From Cephalotus follicularis (Eukaryota; Streptophyta; Magnoliopsida; Oxalidales; Cephalotaceae), in the NCBI GenBank assembly GCA_001972305.1, contig BDDD01000913.1, forward strand, positions 62,001 through 126,000: 64,000 nucleotides of DNA. The letters are read 5' to 3'. This document shows, one piece after another, positions 45,851-57,296 of the stretch (position 1 is the stretch's first letter; each line of letters begins with the position of its first letter). Under the pieces are notes generated by a model that was not told the DNA's origin, did not search any database, and was given only the letters and a program-made list of their open reading frames with translations. The position numbers were made by a program, and so were the translations under genes.

Positions 45851-46395
45851 TTGGAGATAATACACCTACGGAGTGTATGGAGGAGAACCCCTCCAAGAAC
45901 GAGAAGGGGATGTGGAAGGTGTCCGTGGATGGCTCATCCTGCATCACTGGCAGTGGAGAAGGACTGGTATTAACAAGTCCAGATGGTTGGATGTTGGAGT
46001 ATGCTCTGAGGTTTGGTTTCAAAGCTACAAACAATGAAGCCGAGTGGGAAGCTCTGATAGCCGGGCTGACAATTGCGAAGCACTTGGAGGTACAAAAGAT
46101 AGAGGCCTCCAGTGATTCTCAACTAGTGGTCAGTCTGATAAGTGGAGAATACGAAGCCCGAGAAGACTCAATGGCCAGGTACTTATCGCATTTTCAGAGT
46201 TTGAAGTCAGCCTTCGAAGTTCTAAGAGTTTTGAAAGTACCCATAGCAAAAAACACCCGAGCAGACCAGTTATCAAAACTAGCCATGGTGGAGGAGTTAG
46301 AGAAGAATCAAACCATGCTAGTGGACTACCTGGACAGGCCCACCATCTCTGAAGTAGATGTGATGGACATAGACTTACCACATGAGCCAAACTAG
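45851..46395 (+). pseudogene. Second (archaeal-type) RNase H of the Tat element
   Basis: Directly after the first RNase H in the same open frame. VSVDGSSCITGSGEGLVL, ATNNEAEWEALIAGL and ASSDSQLVVSLISGEY carry the D, E and D of an RNase H active site. Later NTRADQLSKLA gives the final D. This extra domain is specific to Tat elements. The domain itself is intact and the frame runs 372 codons from 45277 to the stop at 46393. Confidence 0.88.
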
Positions 46396-49300
46396 ATTAC
46401 CCCATTCATCAATTGGCTGAGGAATGGGATTTTACTCGAGGACCCCGCAGAGGCAAGAAAACTGGTATACAGATCAAACAGATTTCAGCTTCGAGATGGG
46501 ATCCTCTACAAAAGCTCTTTCTCTTTTCCTTGGCTGAGATGCCTGACCCCCTTAGAGGCCGATTATGCTCTAAGGGAAGTCCATGAAGGAGTTTATTGGC
46601 AACCACACGGGGGGTAGGACACTGTCCCACAAGCTATTAAGGCAGGGCTACTACTAGATGACCTTGCATTAAGATGCTATAGACTTGGTAAGAAAATGTG
46701 ACAAGTGCCAGAGGAATGCAAATATAAGCAGAAGACCTTCTCAACCTTTGACATCTATCACGGCCCCTTGGCCTTTGCACAAGATGGACTTCGTCAGACC
46801 ACTACCAGTGGTGACAGCCCAGAGGAAGTTGCTCATTGTAGCAGTAGATTATTTTACTAAGTGGGCAGAAGTAGAACCCCTGGCCACAATCACAGAAGCA
46901 AACACAGAGAGTTTTGTATGAAAATCCATTATCTATAGATTTGGAGTGTAAGAGCCCTAAATATTATAAAATATATTTATTGGGCCTTGTAATTATTTTT
47001 CCACCTTTTGGGCTGGACCTGAATTTATGATGTATTTATTTGGGCCTTAATGTGATATAAATTATGATCTCGAGCTTAAGAATTGTTTTATTTTCTTTGG
47101 GCTGAAGTTAATATGGTATAAGGCGATTGGACTTAAAAACTAAAGAAGAGAAGGCCATATGAGGAAGTCGGCCCAAGCCCAAAAGAGCAGCCTGCATCCA
47201 TTTGAAATTTCTTGAAAATTCTAGAGGCTTCTGTTGGTAGGTATATCAGGTAAAAGGTGGTCATGAAATATGCTTTGGCATTTTTCACATACTCTGGTTC
47301 CAGAAAAATCGAGAGAAGTGAGAAAGTGGAAGATTGGACTGACTGTTGGCAGAAAGGGGGAAAGAAGACAAGAGGAAGGTCCCTTACTTTTCAAAAACTA
47401 CGATATTTAAATACCCACCTTATGGGAGTAAGGGAAAGAGAGCAAGAGTAAAGGAAAGAGACAACCTGAACGTGTGGCAGTCCTCGGCAAGGAAGGAAGT
47501 CCAGAAATTGTGGAGCAAGTAGACCATCTCCATTTCCAACCACCTCCAGGTAGGTTGCTCTATATTCGAGTGCCTACTAGCATGTGTGTATATGTGGTTG
47601 CTTTGTGTGTTTTTATTGTTTGTCTGCTGTGTGTGTGTTCTCTGCTCATTTTTCTCGTTGCTGTTGGTATGATATGGGTTGTAATTATGTTAGTAGTGGT
47701 AAGATAAAGAACATATACGCTAATCCTCTGAAGACGTCTCCTCGTCAGTAGCATGCTTTGCGCGTGGTCGCCTTCTCTTGCCTGTTTCGTGCGCTACTGT
47801 TGCACAAACAGTGCGCTCGTAAGAGACGCCATATGCAGAAGTGAGGTGAGATGCCGAGCTTCCCTAGCCTTGCTTCCTAGAATGGCTACTTGTCAAGCTC
47901 CTCACTGGCGGATGCCTGAGCCCCTTCACTGCCAGCATGCACCAAGCACGCGTTCAGAAATGTGCCATACATGACCCTGTACACCATGCCAGGTCTGAGC
48001 CGAGCTCTTCTGCCAGTGCTGAGAAACCATGCAAAGAAGTGGTGACATATCAGAGGTGCTAGGGAAGAAATGCCAGACGTGCTGGGCCAAGGAGCCGAGC
48101 TCTACCATGCTCGAGCTCTACCATGGCCGAGCATCCAGGCTGAGCTCCACTGACCATGCTCACCAAGCATGCGTCCATAGCATGTCATGCATGACTCTGA
48201 GCTCCTCTGTCCTGCCCGTGATCCCATGCAGAGATGCCCATCTCATCCCTACCATGGCGCCAGAAGTAGTAGTGCAGAGCAGACATGCTGGAGGTGCGCT
48301 GAGCATGACTGTGGTGCCTGGGAAAATGTGGTATTGAGGAGATGAGCCCCGTGCCGAGCCACCCGATGCCAGCTGCCATGCCCGAGCTGTCCGGTGCAGA
48401 GCTCACATGTCCGAGGTGCCATTGTTGCGATGCTCGAGCTTACTGATGCAGGCGCCATCCTCGGCCATGGCTCTCCATTGGATCTTGCATGCGCCCTGTG
48501 CATGCTAAAAGTGCTAAGTAATCGGGCCAGAGGTGCTGAGGTGAGGCGCGATGCTGAGGCGCCGAGGTTCCACGAGTAACAGTCATGGTGCAGTGTTGTG
48601 GCCTTAAGGCCTCGCACACCTGGGTACATTCCTCTGCTAAGCAAGTTTTACACTAGGTGTGCACGAAGAAGAAGGCAAGTACACTTTGGTAATATGCGCG
48701 TCCTCAGGCAAGCGTTTTAAAGGTAAATAGTCACCTTGCGTGCATCCTTAGCACTTGATTGTGCGTGCATGCATGCGTTCTCAAGGAGCAGAAGATGATA
48801 TCATGTGCATGCGCCATGTACACGTTGAGCATTGTATGGGAAGTGCCATGCACAATGTACTCTAGTCGGATTTAAGGAATGGATTATAAATGTTAAAGAA
48901 AAGGAATAGGATTAGTAAAGGAAGTATAAGGTTGATCCCAGGCAGGTGAGCCCAACTGGGGAGAATTCCACCGAGCAGGTGAACCCAAAGGGTGAATACC
49001 GCGAAGCAGGTGATCCTCGGGAGAATCCGCTAATGGTGAATCTAAAGGTGAATTCCGCCAGGGCTGGTGATCCAAAGGGTGAACCGTCAGAGCAGGTGAG
49101 CAAAGGGTGAATTCCGCTCGACAGGTGAACCCGGAGGAGAATTCTGCGGGCAGGTGAGCCTAAAGGTGAACCATGTATACTGACCAGACCATAGGATGAC
49201 TGGACTAGACTCCTCTGTGATGTGATCGCTATGTATGGTTTCAGTAGAGCAGTCCAAGAACAAAAGATTATGATGATTATGCTATGGATTATGATCTGCA

Positions 49301-50424
49301 TTCATGTAGGCATGCATAATTATTATTATATTTGTTTCTCTTCTGCTTGTATTGTTTGTTCCTCTGGTATGTGCCCATATATGGGGTGACCTACACAACC
49401 CTCAGGGTTGCTGACCCATTCTTTTGAATGGGCCAGGTATAGGTACAGGTAGTGGAGGCACGTCGCAGCAGCGCTAAAGACAAAGGATTATTGTGTAAGT
49501 TCCTCATCGACAGTACGCTTCCATGGATTAAGTCGCAAGAAAATAAATTATGTATTTATTTATTCTGGTTAATCGCAGTGTAATTTGTATGATTCAAACT
49601 GGGTCTGTATATCCACACATTTAATAAAGGTTCATGGTTATGATTTATTTTAAGTTTAAATTTTTATGGAATTTTTTATGTTGAATGTACGAAAATTCAC
49701 GTGTCGAATCGTGGGGCCCGTCCCATGGTTCGGGGCGTGACATGGAGTCCAGAGGACAATAGTCTCAGACAAGGGAAAACAATTTGATTGCCATGCATTC
49801 CGTGAGTTTTGCTAAGACTGGAGAATAGAGCATAGGCTTGCCTCAGTAGCCTACCCCCAGAGCAACGATCAAGCCGAGGTGATCAATAGAGAAATCATCT
49901 CGGGCCTAAAGAAACGCCTAGAATATAGCAAAGTAAGATGGATAAAGGAGCTACCAAGTGTACTGTAGGTATATAGAACCACTCCTCGGACCACAACCGG
50001 TGAATCCCCATATAGCCTTTGTTTTGGAGCCGAAGCTATGATACCAGTGGAGATTGGTGTACAATCACCAAGGGTTGTGCACTTCGCTGAAGAGAGTAGT
50101 GAAGAAGGACATAGATGCATCCTTGATTTAGTATAAGAGCTCAAAGATAAGGACGCCATCAGAGTTGTAGCCTACTAACAGAGGGTGAGCTGTTACTATA
50201 ACAAAAGGGTAAGCCTCAGACTACTAAGGCAAGAAGATCTAGTTCTACGCAACTCAGCTATTGCGGATCCAACCGGTACTAGAGGAAAATTAGCTCCCAC
50301 TTGGGAAGGACCATACAAGATCAAGATAGTGCTCCACCCAAGAACATTCAAACTTGAAACTCTAGGGGGAAAGGAGATCGCCAGAGCTTGGAATGCCGAG
50401 CATCTGAGGAAATACTATCAATAA
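46396..50424 (+). pseudogene. Tat integrase, split by solo LTR C
   Basis: Frame fragments: WLRNGILLEDPAEARKL and FQLRDGILYK linker (46400-46510), the zinc-binding end CDKCQRNA (46695), core start KMDFVRPLP and AVDYFTKWAEVEPL (to 46946). After the LTR: DKGKQFDCHAFREFC, YPQSNDQAEVINREI, RTTPRTTTGESPY, then the C-terminal GKLAPTWEGPYKI and AWNAEHLRKYYQ ending 50424. Removing LTR C with one TGGAG copy joins the halves. Several stops and frameshifts in 46580-46690 and 49800-50185. Confidence 0.88.
46947..49742 (-). mobile_element. Solo LTR C, inserted in Tat integrase, reversed
   Basis: TGTAAGAGCCCTAAATATT to CGGGGCGTGACA, the reverse complement of LTRs A and B, with TGGAG at 46942-46946 and 49743-49747. 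No coding function; open frames in the CATG-rich middle (47750-48600) are not shared with the sisters. Confidence 0.93.
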
Positions 50425-50599
50425 ATTTTGTAAGTTGTACAAATCCAAGGCATCAATGAAATAGAATTTTTTTCAAAAAATACTTGTTCAAGATCATAGT
50501 TTCGAGTTTGAAAGGTACCGGAGGTCCAATGTTCATGTCCTCAAACCTCTGAACAGCCACTAATCAACTCCCTCAATGGAGAACAAACACCAGCCGAGG

Positions 50600-50780
50600 T
50601 CTCGAACAGACCAAATCCGACAAGACTCCTTCTGAGGAGAAACTCCTTCCGAGGAGCAAAAAAGACTCCTTCCGAGGAGCAAAGAAGACTCCTTCCCAGA
50701 AGAGACTCCTCCCGAGGAGCATCTAAAACCATACATGTAAAAGACTTCCAAGGAAGCAATAAGACTCCCAGGGAGTGAAC
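50600..50780 (+). repeat. Short tandem repeats after Tat integrase
   Basis: About six imperfect copies of GACTCCTTCCGAGGAGCAAA, each holding the self-complementary CTCCTTCCGAGGAG. Tat elements often have tandem repeats in this 3' untranslated region. Confidence 0.85.
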
Positions 50781-51317
50781 ACTGGTCGACAACACCATGG
50801 GAACTTGACCGACCAGACCTAAAATTGTGTCTTGAAAGGCGAATCCATGGGAACTCACAATGATCAAGTTCATTGTACTGAGCACTTTGAAACAAGTGTC
50901 CCTATGAGGACTGCAAGCTCAGAAGACCTGGTCCAAAACATGATGGACCAGACGAGATCCTGCTCGGCAAACCCATAGGAACTTGTCCGAGCAAACCAAA
51001 AACTTAGTCTACGAACACGACAGAACCTGTAAAGACCAAGTTTCATTACTTAAGCACTTTTGAAACAAAGTGTCCTACGTGGATTTATAAAGCTTAAGTG
51101 GTCACATATATGAGAAGTCTATAAGTTAGACTGAGATAAAATTTCCAAGGGAATTGTGAACATATATATATATATATGCAAGGCTCAAGCACACGATGCG
51201 AAAGAAATAAAGAAAAGATCCAAGAATACTAAAATGTTCCTTTTTCATTCATGCTTAAAGATTACAAGTTCATGAAAGCCAAAAAACTATTACAATTCAA
51301 AAGCAAAATAAGAAAAG
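50781..51317 (+). other. Tat 3' non-coding region
   Basis: Repeats ACTTGACCGAC-, AACTTGTCCGA- and AACTTAGTCTACG-like phrases and an (AT)n run at about 51162-51177. No frame conserved. Confidence 0.5.
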
Positions 51318-53601
51318 CTAAAGCTGGGGAAGATCTTCATCATCGGGAAGAGGAGCGTTGAAGGGATCAACGACAGGAAGTGGAGGAACCTTGAGCCCCG
51401 ATGTAGGATCCATGAGATATAAAGAGGTTGGAATGATAGAGGAGTCCAAGGTAGGATCCGAGGGTAAGACTACCAAGTTTGGCGACCCGGTCCTTGTTAA
51501 CTCTTCTTCCATAGCAGACGAGACCCTCTCTTCCAAAGCAAGCCTGAATTTTTCTTCCTCCTCATCGACCCCCTCAGGGTAGAAATTGAAGGCGTTGGTC
51601 GCTGAGCTGTATACCACACCACCCAGAGGAACGTCTGGATGAAGGGAAGAAACCCAATTTCTGCAAGCATAGAAACCCCGACGGAAGTACTCGGCCACTT
51701 CCTCAAACACTGCATCCTTGAAGTCTTTCAAAGCTTTGAACTCCTCTATGGAGGACTTCATCAGCGCTTGGAATTCGTCTGAGGACTTGAACCTCATATT
51801 TTCTCTGTTGGTGCTCAAGTTTTGCTTCCAGGTCAAGGCACCTCTCTTTGACACGGCCGAGCTCCCCTTCCAATTCCATCTTATCGGCCCTCTCCTCTTC
51901 TAAGTCTTCGAATTCTTGCTTCTTCTCCTCTACCAAACAGTCCTAAACCTTAAGGACTTCATTCAACTGGGCTTGGGCAGAGCGAGCAGTCTCTTCCAGC
52001 GCTGCCATGTCAGCCCTCAGCTTCCTATCCCTTTTAACAATGGCAAAGAAGTTCTCCATCAGTAGTTGAGTATTGTTTAGAGCCTGTTAGAGAAGCATAC
52101 CCGTCAGGCACAAAAAAAGAGTAGGGGTATAACAGAGGAAGAGATCTCGTACCCGCAGGTTACTCCGAAGACACTGAGTCACCAACTCCTCATTGGACCA
52201 GTTTGCCCTCGCCATCATCTCCAGAGGAAAGAAGACCAATTGACTAACCGCTTGAGGGACCCCAGGAGCATTCAGATGTATTTTGGAACTGTCCAAGGCC
52301 TTCAGGTCATTGAGCATATCCTCAACCTCCCCCCCCCCATAATTGGATCTTGAGAACTCGCCCCGAGAGCAGCGAGGTCCTCGACATCTCTCCCCTTCCT
52401 GATGTCCTCAGTACCCTTCCCCTTTCTGCTTCTCTTCATTAGAGGAACGTGAACATTGCCAGGGGAGGTCTCGTCTCGAGACCTCTTGCTTGCCTCACTC
52501 TTCTTCTCAGTGGCAACAAAGACCTTAACAGGGGGAGGAGTCTTGGTTTTTGGCCTTGACCCCTCGGTCTCGGGAGCTTTCCCTTTCTGCTTTGATCCTC
52601 CCGTGGCAAACATTTTCTTTTTATCTGTGGTCTTCAAAATAGCAGAGAAGTCACACCGAGAAGCCATTGCTGAAGAAAGATGCAAAACTGAAAGTCAGTG
52701 ATTCGAAATATAAAATGGTGAAAACGATTCTAAAGTTAGCAGTGAAGAAGACAAAGGCTTTATACAGCTTTCCTCTGAGACTGGGGGCATGGAACTATCT
52801 TGAGCTCCCTCTCCCTCTGAGATGTCCTCCTCGGCTCCATCCGAGTGCGATTCTTGGCTAGGGACAATGCTCAGCCTGGCCTGGAGTAGACGATCCTCAT
52901 GCACAGTTAAATTCACCTCCTCAGGCTCCAGGGCCAAGAGTTTGTTGAGATTCACTTTCTCTACCGATGTCAAGCGGGACCTCTTGTTCAGAGGTGGTGT
53001 ATCCATAGAATCACACCATGGGGAGGGAGTGAACCCTTCGAAGTTCTTTATTAGGAAATACCTCATCCTCTAATTCTTAATGGATTTGGTATGGTTGAAC
53101 ATAAGCTTTTTTACACCAGAACGAGACTTGAAAAAATACCCGCGCTTTTCTGGCGAGGCCGAGAGGACATGGAACTCTTTAAAAAGACCCACTGTCGCGT
53201 TCACCTCTGACTCGATACATTTTGACAAGGAAACCTATTATGAAGCTCCAAGACTGAGGTTGGAGAAGTGAAGGACGGAGACAAAAATTCTCTAGGACCG
53301 AGATGGAAAATGAGGGTACTGAAACCCTCAAGCCATGAGAGAGCGCGTCTTTGAAGACCACGAAGAGACCAGCCCCGCTCATTGTGACTATCCAAGGGTC
53401 CAAGGGAACATTGTACATTAGTGCACTGGGAAAGTTGTACTTCTTGGAGAGTTCCATCACATCTCCACGAGAGAGGGTGCTAACCTCGAAGTAACTTTTA
53501 GAAGCTTGGGGGTTAGCTTCTGTGGTGGGGGCAACAGGGTCGCCCACCGCAGTCCCCATGCTACCCTCAGAGTTAAGGGGATTTTCGGCGGTGGGAGCCA
53601 C
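51318..53601 (-). pseudogene. Antisense extra ORF of the Tat element (PF04195-like)
   Basis: Minus-strand fragments in order: 53601-53179 (RGDVMELSKKYNFPSALMYN, then VSVPSFSISVLENFCL and SWSFIIGFLVKMYRV), 53066-52695 (LIKNFEGFTPSPW, acidic tail), 52685-52302 (basic, KKKMFATGGSKQKGKAPET), 52317-52087, 51936-51703 (coiled coil), 51854-51318. The first part matches the 'putative gypsy type transposon' domain known from antisense ORFs of Tat elements. Breaks between pieces may be frameshifts or introns. Function unknown. Confidence 0.78.
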
Positions 53602-54206
53602 AGTAACCTAGGGTTTGACATCTAGGGGAGGAGGAGATCTACTGGTTTGCTTGGTTCTAGCCATCTACGCTAGACAGAGAGAAGAAGAGACTAAGGAAAT
53701 CCTATGTCAAACTGGAACAATTAGAACACGACGAGCACTTACCAAGAATCTTGACGAAAAAATGGCAAGACGAGGAAGATTTGGAAGCACCAAAAATCTG
53801 GGAAGCTCTCAGCAAGAAGATGAAGTTTATAAATCTAAAAGGCGAAGAGTTTTTCTTTAAGAGAAAGTTGTTTTTTAAAGACCCAAAGCTCGGATCCTGG
53901 CCCTCCAAACTATGGAAATCTAACAGTTGAGGAACAAATCGTCAAATCAGATGTGAGAAATGAAGAGACAGAGGTGGGAAATGCGTAGATAACGACAGGT
54001 GTAAATCGTGTCCTATACGCCTCTTAATGGTTTGGGATTCGGGTCCAATAAACAAGCCCATCAACCGAAGAAGGTCTGAGGAAGCCCAATTATGACAGTA
54101 GACTGAGCCTGTGAAGGTTACGTAATAGAGGTCTGCTCGAGTGATAACTCCCAACTCTGCTCCTCCTCCTCTGCCATGACAAGAGAAGAAGGACTAGGGG
54201 GGCATA
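53602..54206 (+). other. Tat spacer and polypurine tract
   Basis: Promoter-side region of the antisense ORF, then AGAAGAAGGACTAGGGGGG (54184-54202), a purine-rich tract just before the 3' LTR. Confidence 0.7.
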
Positions 54207-55037
54207 TGATGTGGGGGGAAATCTATCTATACACAGAACGACACGTGTCCTTCGTAGACATAGCCAAGTGTCTAGGGGCATTAAAGCTTACATGTGTATG
54301 GGCCAGAAGAAGATTATTAACTCTACCTAGAGAAGCAGGTGAAGACATCCTTCTCAGCATCAGTGCCGAGGAACTCCTCCTTGGTTGCATTGCAGAGGAC
54401 CTCCTCCTCGGCACCAGTGCCGAGGACCTCCTCCTCGATTGCATCGCATAAGACCTCTTCCTCGGTAACATCATAGATGACCTATTGCTTCAGGCGCCAA
54501 CCCTTGAAGAAGCTCTCGACGTTAAAGACCTTGAAGCGAATAAGAGACCAAAGGACCTCTCCTTCCTCGTCCTTCACAGGATGATGCCATAAAATCAGCC
54601 TACATTCCAGGGATTCACCTCTTCAAACATGGAAAGATAAGATATGATAAATGTCTTATAGGGAATGTACCACCGAATCTGGCGGAGATCAAGGGAAATG
54701 TCCAAGATCCTCGGCATTTCCCTGGGGGCACACCAACCACCTCCAATTTACATGCTCAGGCAGTTACAAACCAACACTATAAATACCCGTTTCACAATCA
54801 AAACAAAGGTCAGCCATTTTTACTCTCAAAAGAACCTTATTTTCTCTGTGCAGTGCCTGACTTGAGCGTCAGAGTGTCCCCGGGAGAACAACCTCCTGGA
54901 CCTTCAACGAGTTCGTTTATCTTGTGCAGGGATTATCAACCAACCAATCTTCTTCTTGGACATATTCTAGCGTTTCCATTAACAAATCAAAGCCCTCCAC
55001 ATAGGGTACTGTTGAAGAAAAGTTTTCTGCATCAACA
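54207..55037 (+). repeat. 3' LTR of the Tat element
   Basis: TGATGTGGGGGGAAATC to GCATCAACA, collinear throughout with the 5' LTR with scattered substitutions. CAAAT follows. Confidence 0.92.
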
Positions 55038-55974
55038 CAAATAACTGTAAATGAATTGAATAATGTAATTACATAAAACATCTATGTTTTTTGTAACATA
55101 AACTTAACATTTTTGGTCAAATAGTTCAACATTCTAACATAGGACTTAACATATAAATGATACATTCTAATATATGAACAATAAATATATAATGAAATTT
55201 GAAAATCTTTAAACCCAAAATACAATATCAATAAAATGACTTTATTTATACCACATTAATTCTACTAAAGTTATATTGATCAGGTTTAAATTTATTGGTG
55301 AGTTCAATTACCTATTATGATTAAAGTCGAGAGAAATCCTAGATTCCTATTCATGATTCGCTCAATAGGAGTGAATCATGACTTGTCCAATTCAGACAGT
55401 TTTCACATACGGACATCCATTGTAGGATATATCGTTATTTTGCGTACATAGTTTTTTTTAAAGAAAGTTTCAGTTACACTCCTTAAACATGTTCCTCGGA
55501 TAGATAATTAATTCAGTTTAATTCATGTATTTGAGGAACCGCGGGGAGACGCTGTCAAAATTTTATCAGAGTGAACTATGCACGTGAGATAATGATATTA
55601 GTGGAGGCACGTAGTCGGGAATGGGATAGGAGCATAAATTTTAGAGTTATGTGGTGAAATACATTTTGGAGAATGCATTTTGAAAAAAGAATGCTTGAAT
55701 CTAACAATCTGTACCCTACTTGTAGAAAAAAAAATGTTTATGAACAGGTGTTGGATGAATAGGCAGGTTGTCCAGGGGTTACTAATGTAGGAATTTAAGA
55801 GAGGTGTACTTGGTTTCCTAGATTTTGCATTCTCAAACGGATAGTTTTTCTGGAATAGTAAGATAAAGTGTCCTTGGAACCGTTGCAAGTTAAGGGCATT
55901 TGGAACTCGATCTGAAGTGCAGTTACATTCATTGAAGAACGGTTTCACGCTCTATTACATGTTGTGGGATCAAC
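55038..55974. other. Flanking AT-rich DNA without a recognisable gene
   Basis: Continues the sequence left of 38496 across the Tat insertion. No frame or repeat match is recognised. Confidence 0.5.
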
Positions 55975-57290
55975 ATGGAGAAAGGAGGGAATGTCGTCGA
56001 GCTACAGTAGAGCAGTCAGACCCCTCGGGTATGAGCAATCCTTTTAGAGATCTTGTAATGGATTCTTGGGGGTTTTGATTTTGATACTGGTGAAGGTGAC
56101 GAGCTGGCCAATGAACTTCCGAATCCCAATGCAAAGAAGTTCTATGACCTGCTTAAGGATGCGGATGAACCCTTGTGGAATGGTTATAAAAAACAAACTA
56201 AGCTGTCTATGATGATGTGACTCATGAATGTCAAGTCCAAGTATAGGATTCCTAAGGAATAGGTAAATTAAATTCTTTAGATCGTAAAGAGTGGAATGCC
56301 TAAGGATGAAAAGCTGCCAGAGTCTTATTACAAACTGAAAATATTCATTGAACAGTGAACAGGTCAGACAAGTATGTGAATGGATGACACGTATTAGGTT
56401 TTCGGATGGCTACGCCTCAAACATATCTCAGTGTGTGAATGTTTCATAGTGTAAGTTTCAGGTTTGAAGAGCCATGATTTCCATGTCTTCATGTAGAGGC
56501 TTCTTTCAATTGCATTTTTTGAGTTCTTGCCGAGAAATATCACTGTCGTATTGGCAGAGGACAGTGAGTTTTTTTGGAATATATGTTCAACATCGAATAG
56601 TGCTGCGAAGATGGCCTTGCTCTAGAGTAACATTATTCAAACAATTTCCAAAATGGAAAAGATATTTCCTCCAACGTTTTTTGATTCGATGGAACATCTT
56701 CTCATCCACTTAGAGTACGAAGCGAAAGTATGTGGGCTAGTTCTAAATACGTAGATGTATCCAATTGAGAGGTACAATTACTTGTTATTTCTCTTTCTTA
56801 GAATGTTCATATTTGTGTCATGCATTCTAATTACATATTATTTAATTGTAGAGAGTTGTACGATCTTTAAAAGATTGTTAAGAACAAATCTCATGTGGAA
56901 GAGTCGATTGCCGAGGCATACGTTGTTCGCGAGTTGACAACGTTTTGTTTGCATTGTTTCGAACCTAATGTCCCGACAAGGTTGAATAGACCTGATCGAA
57001 ATTGCGATGGGGGAGCCATTGCAAGTAACGGATTGTTATCCATATTTAGTCATCCGAGTACAACACTGGGCAAGATAGATAAAGAGATATGACAGGCAAA
57101 GAGTATGACGCTGCATATTTGTACATCCTTTTAAATTGCGATGAAGTTAGCCCTATGGTTGAGTAAGTGTATATATATATTGTACTAAGTTTTTACTTTA
57201 TTTAAACAGGAGTTGTCCAATTTGAACGTATCTCACTTTTATTCTTTGTTGTAGTGACTACGAACAATTACTCAGTAAATTAAATTCTAA
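55975..57290 (+). pseudogene. Decayed CACTA (En/Spm) TNP2-type transposase
   Basis: Fragments in several frames follow TNP2 order. LPNPNAKKFYDLLKDADEPL with a TKLSMMM block and LPESYYKLK come from the N-terminal part (56110-56340). DGYASNISQCVNVS and GLKSHDFHVFM (56405-56490) lie after the catalytic core. FPPTFFDSMEHLLIHL, MYPIERY, EESIAEAYVVRELTTFC and FEPNVPTRLNR (56660-57000) are the DUF4218 region. The DDE core between 56340 and 56400, normally hundreds of residues, is deleted. NCDEVSPMVE at about 57135-57160 is followed by a probable intron with acceptor TTGTTGTAG at 57255. Orientation plus. Not functional. Confidence 0.85.
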
Positions 57291-57296
57291 TATTAC

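Larger units (their letters stand above)
38501..55037 (+). mobile_element. Tat-type Ty3/gypsy element with two nested solo LTRs
   Basis: Two LTRs of about 830 bp (38501-39330, 54207-55037) with the CAAAT duplication outside (38496-38500 and 55038-55042). Internal order: primer site, gag, protease, RT, RNase H, a second RNase H, integrase, tandem repeats, an antisense ORF and a polypurine tract. The double RNase H and the antisense ORF before the 3' LTR are marks of the Tat lineage (Grande/Retand/Ogre relatives). Gag and integrase are split by solo LTRs at 40159 and 46947. Many stops and frameshifts. Confidence 0.93.

Noticed and set aside
57245-57256. TTTGTTGTAGTG as a right CACTA terminal repeat
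   Set aside because: It sits where the transposase relic should have an intron acceptor, sequence resembling coding continues after it, and no matching left end or duplication was found.
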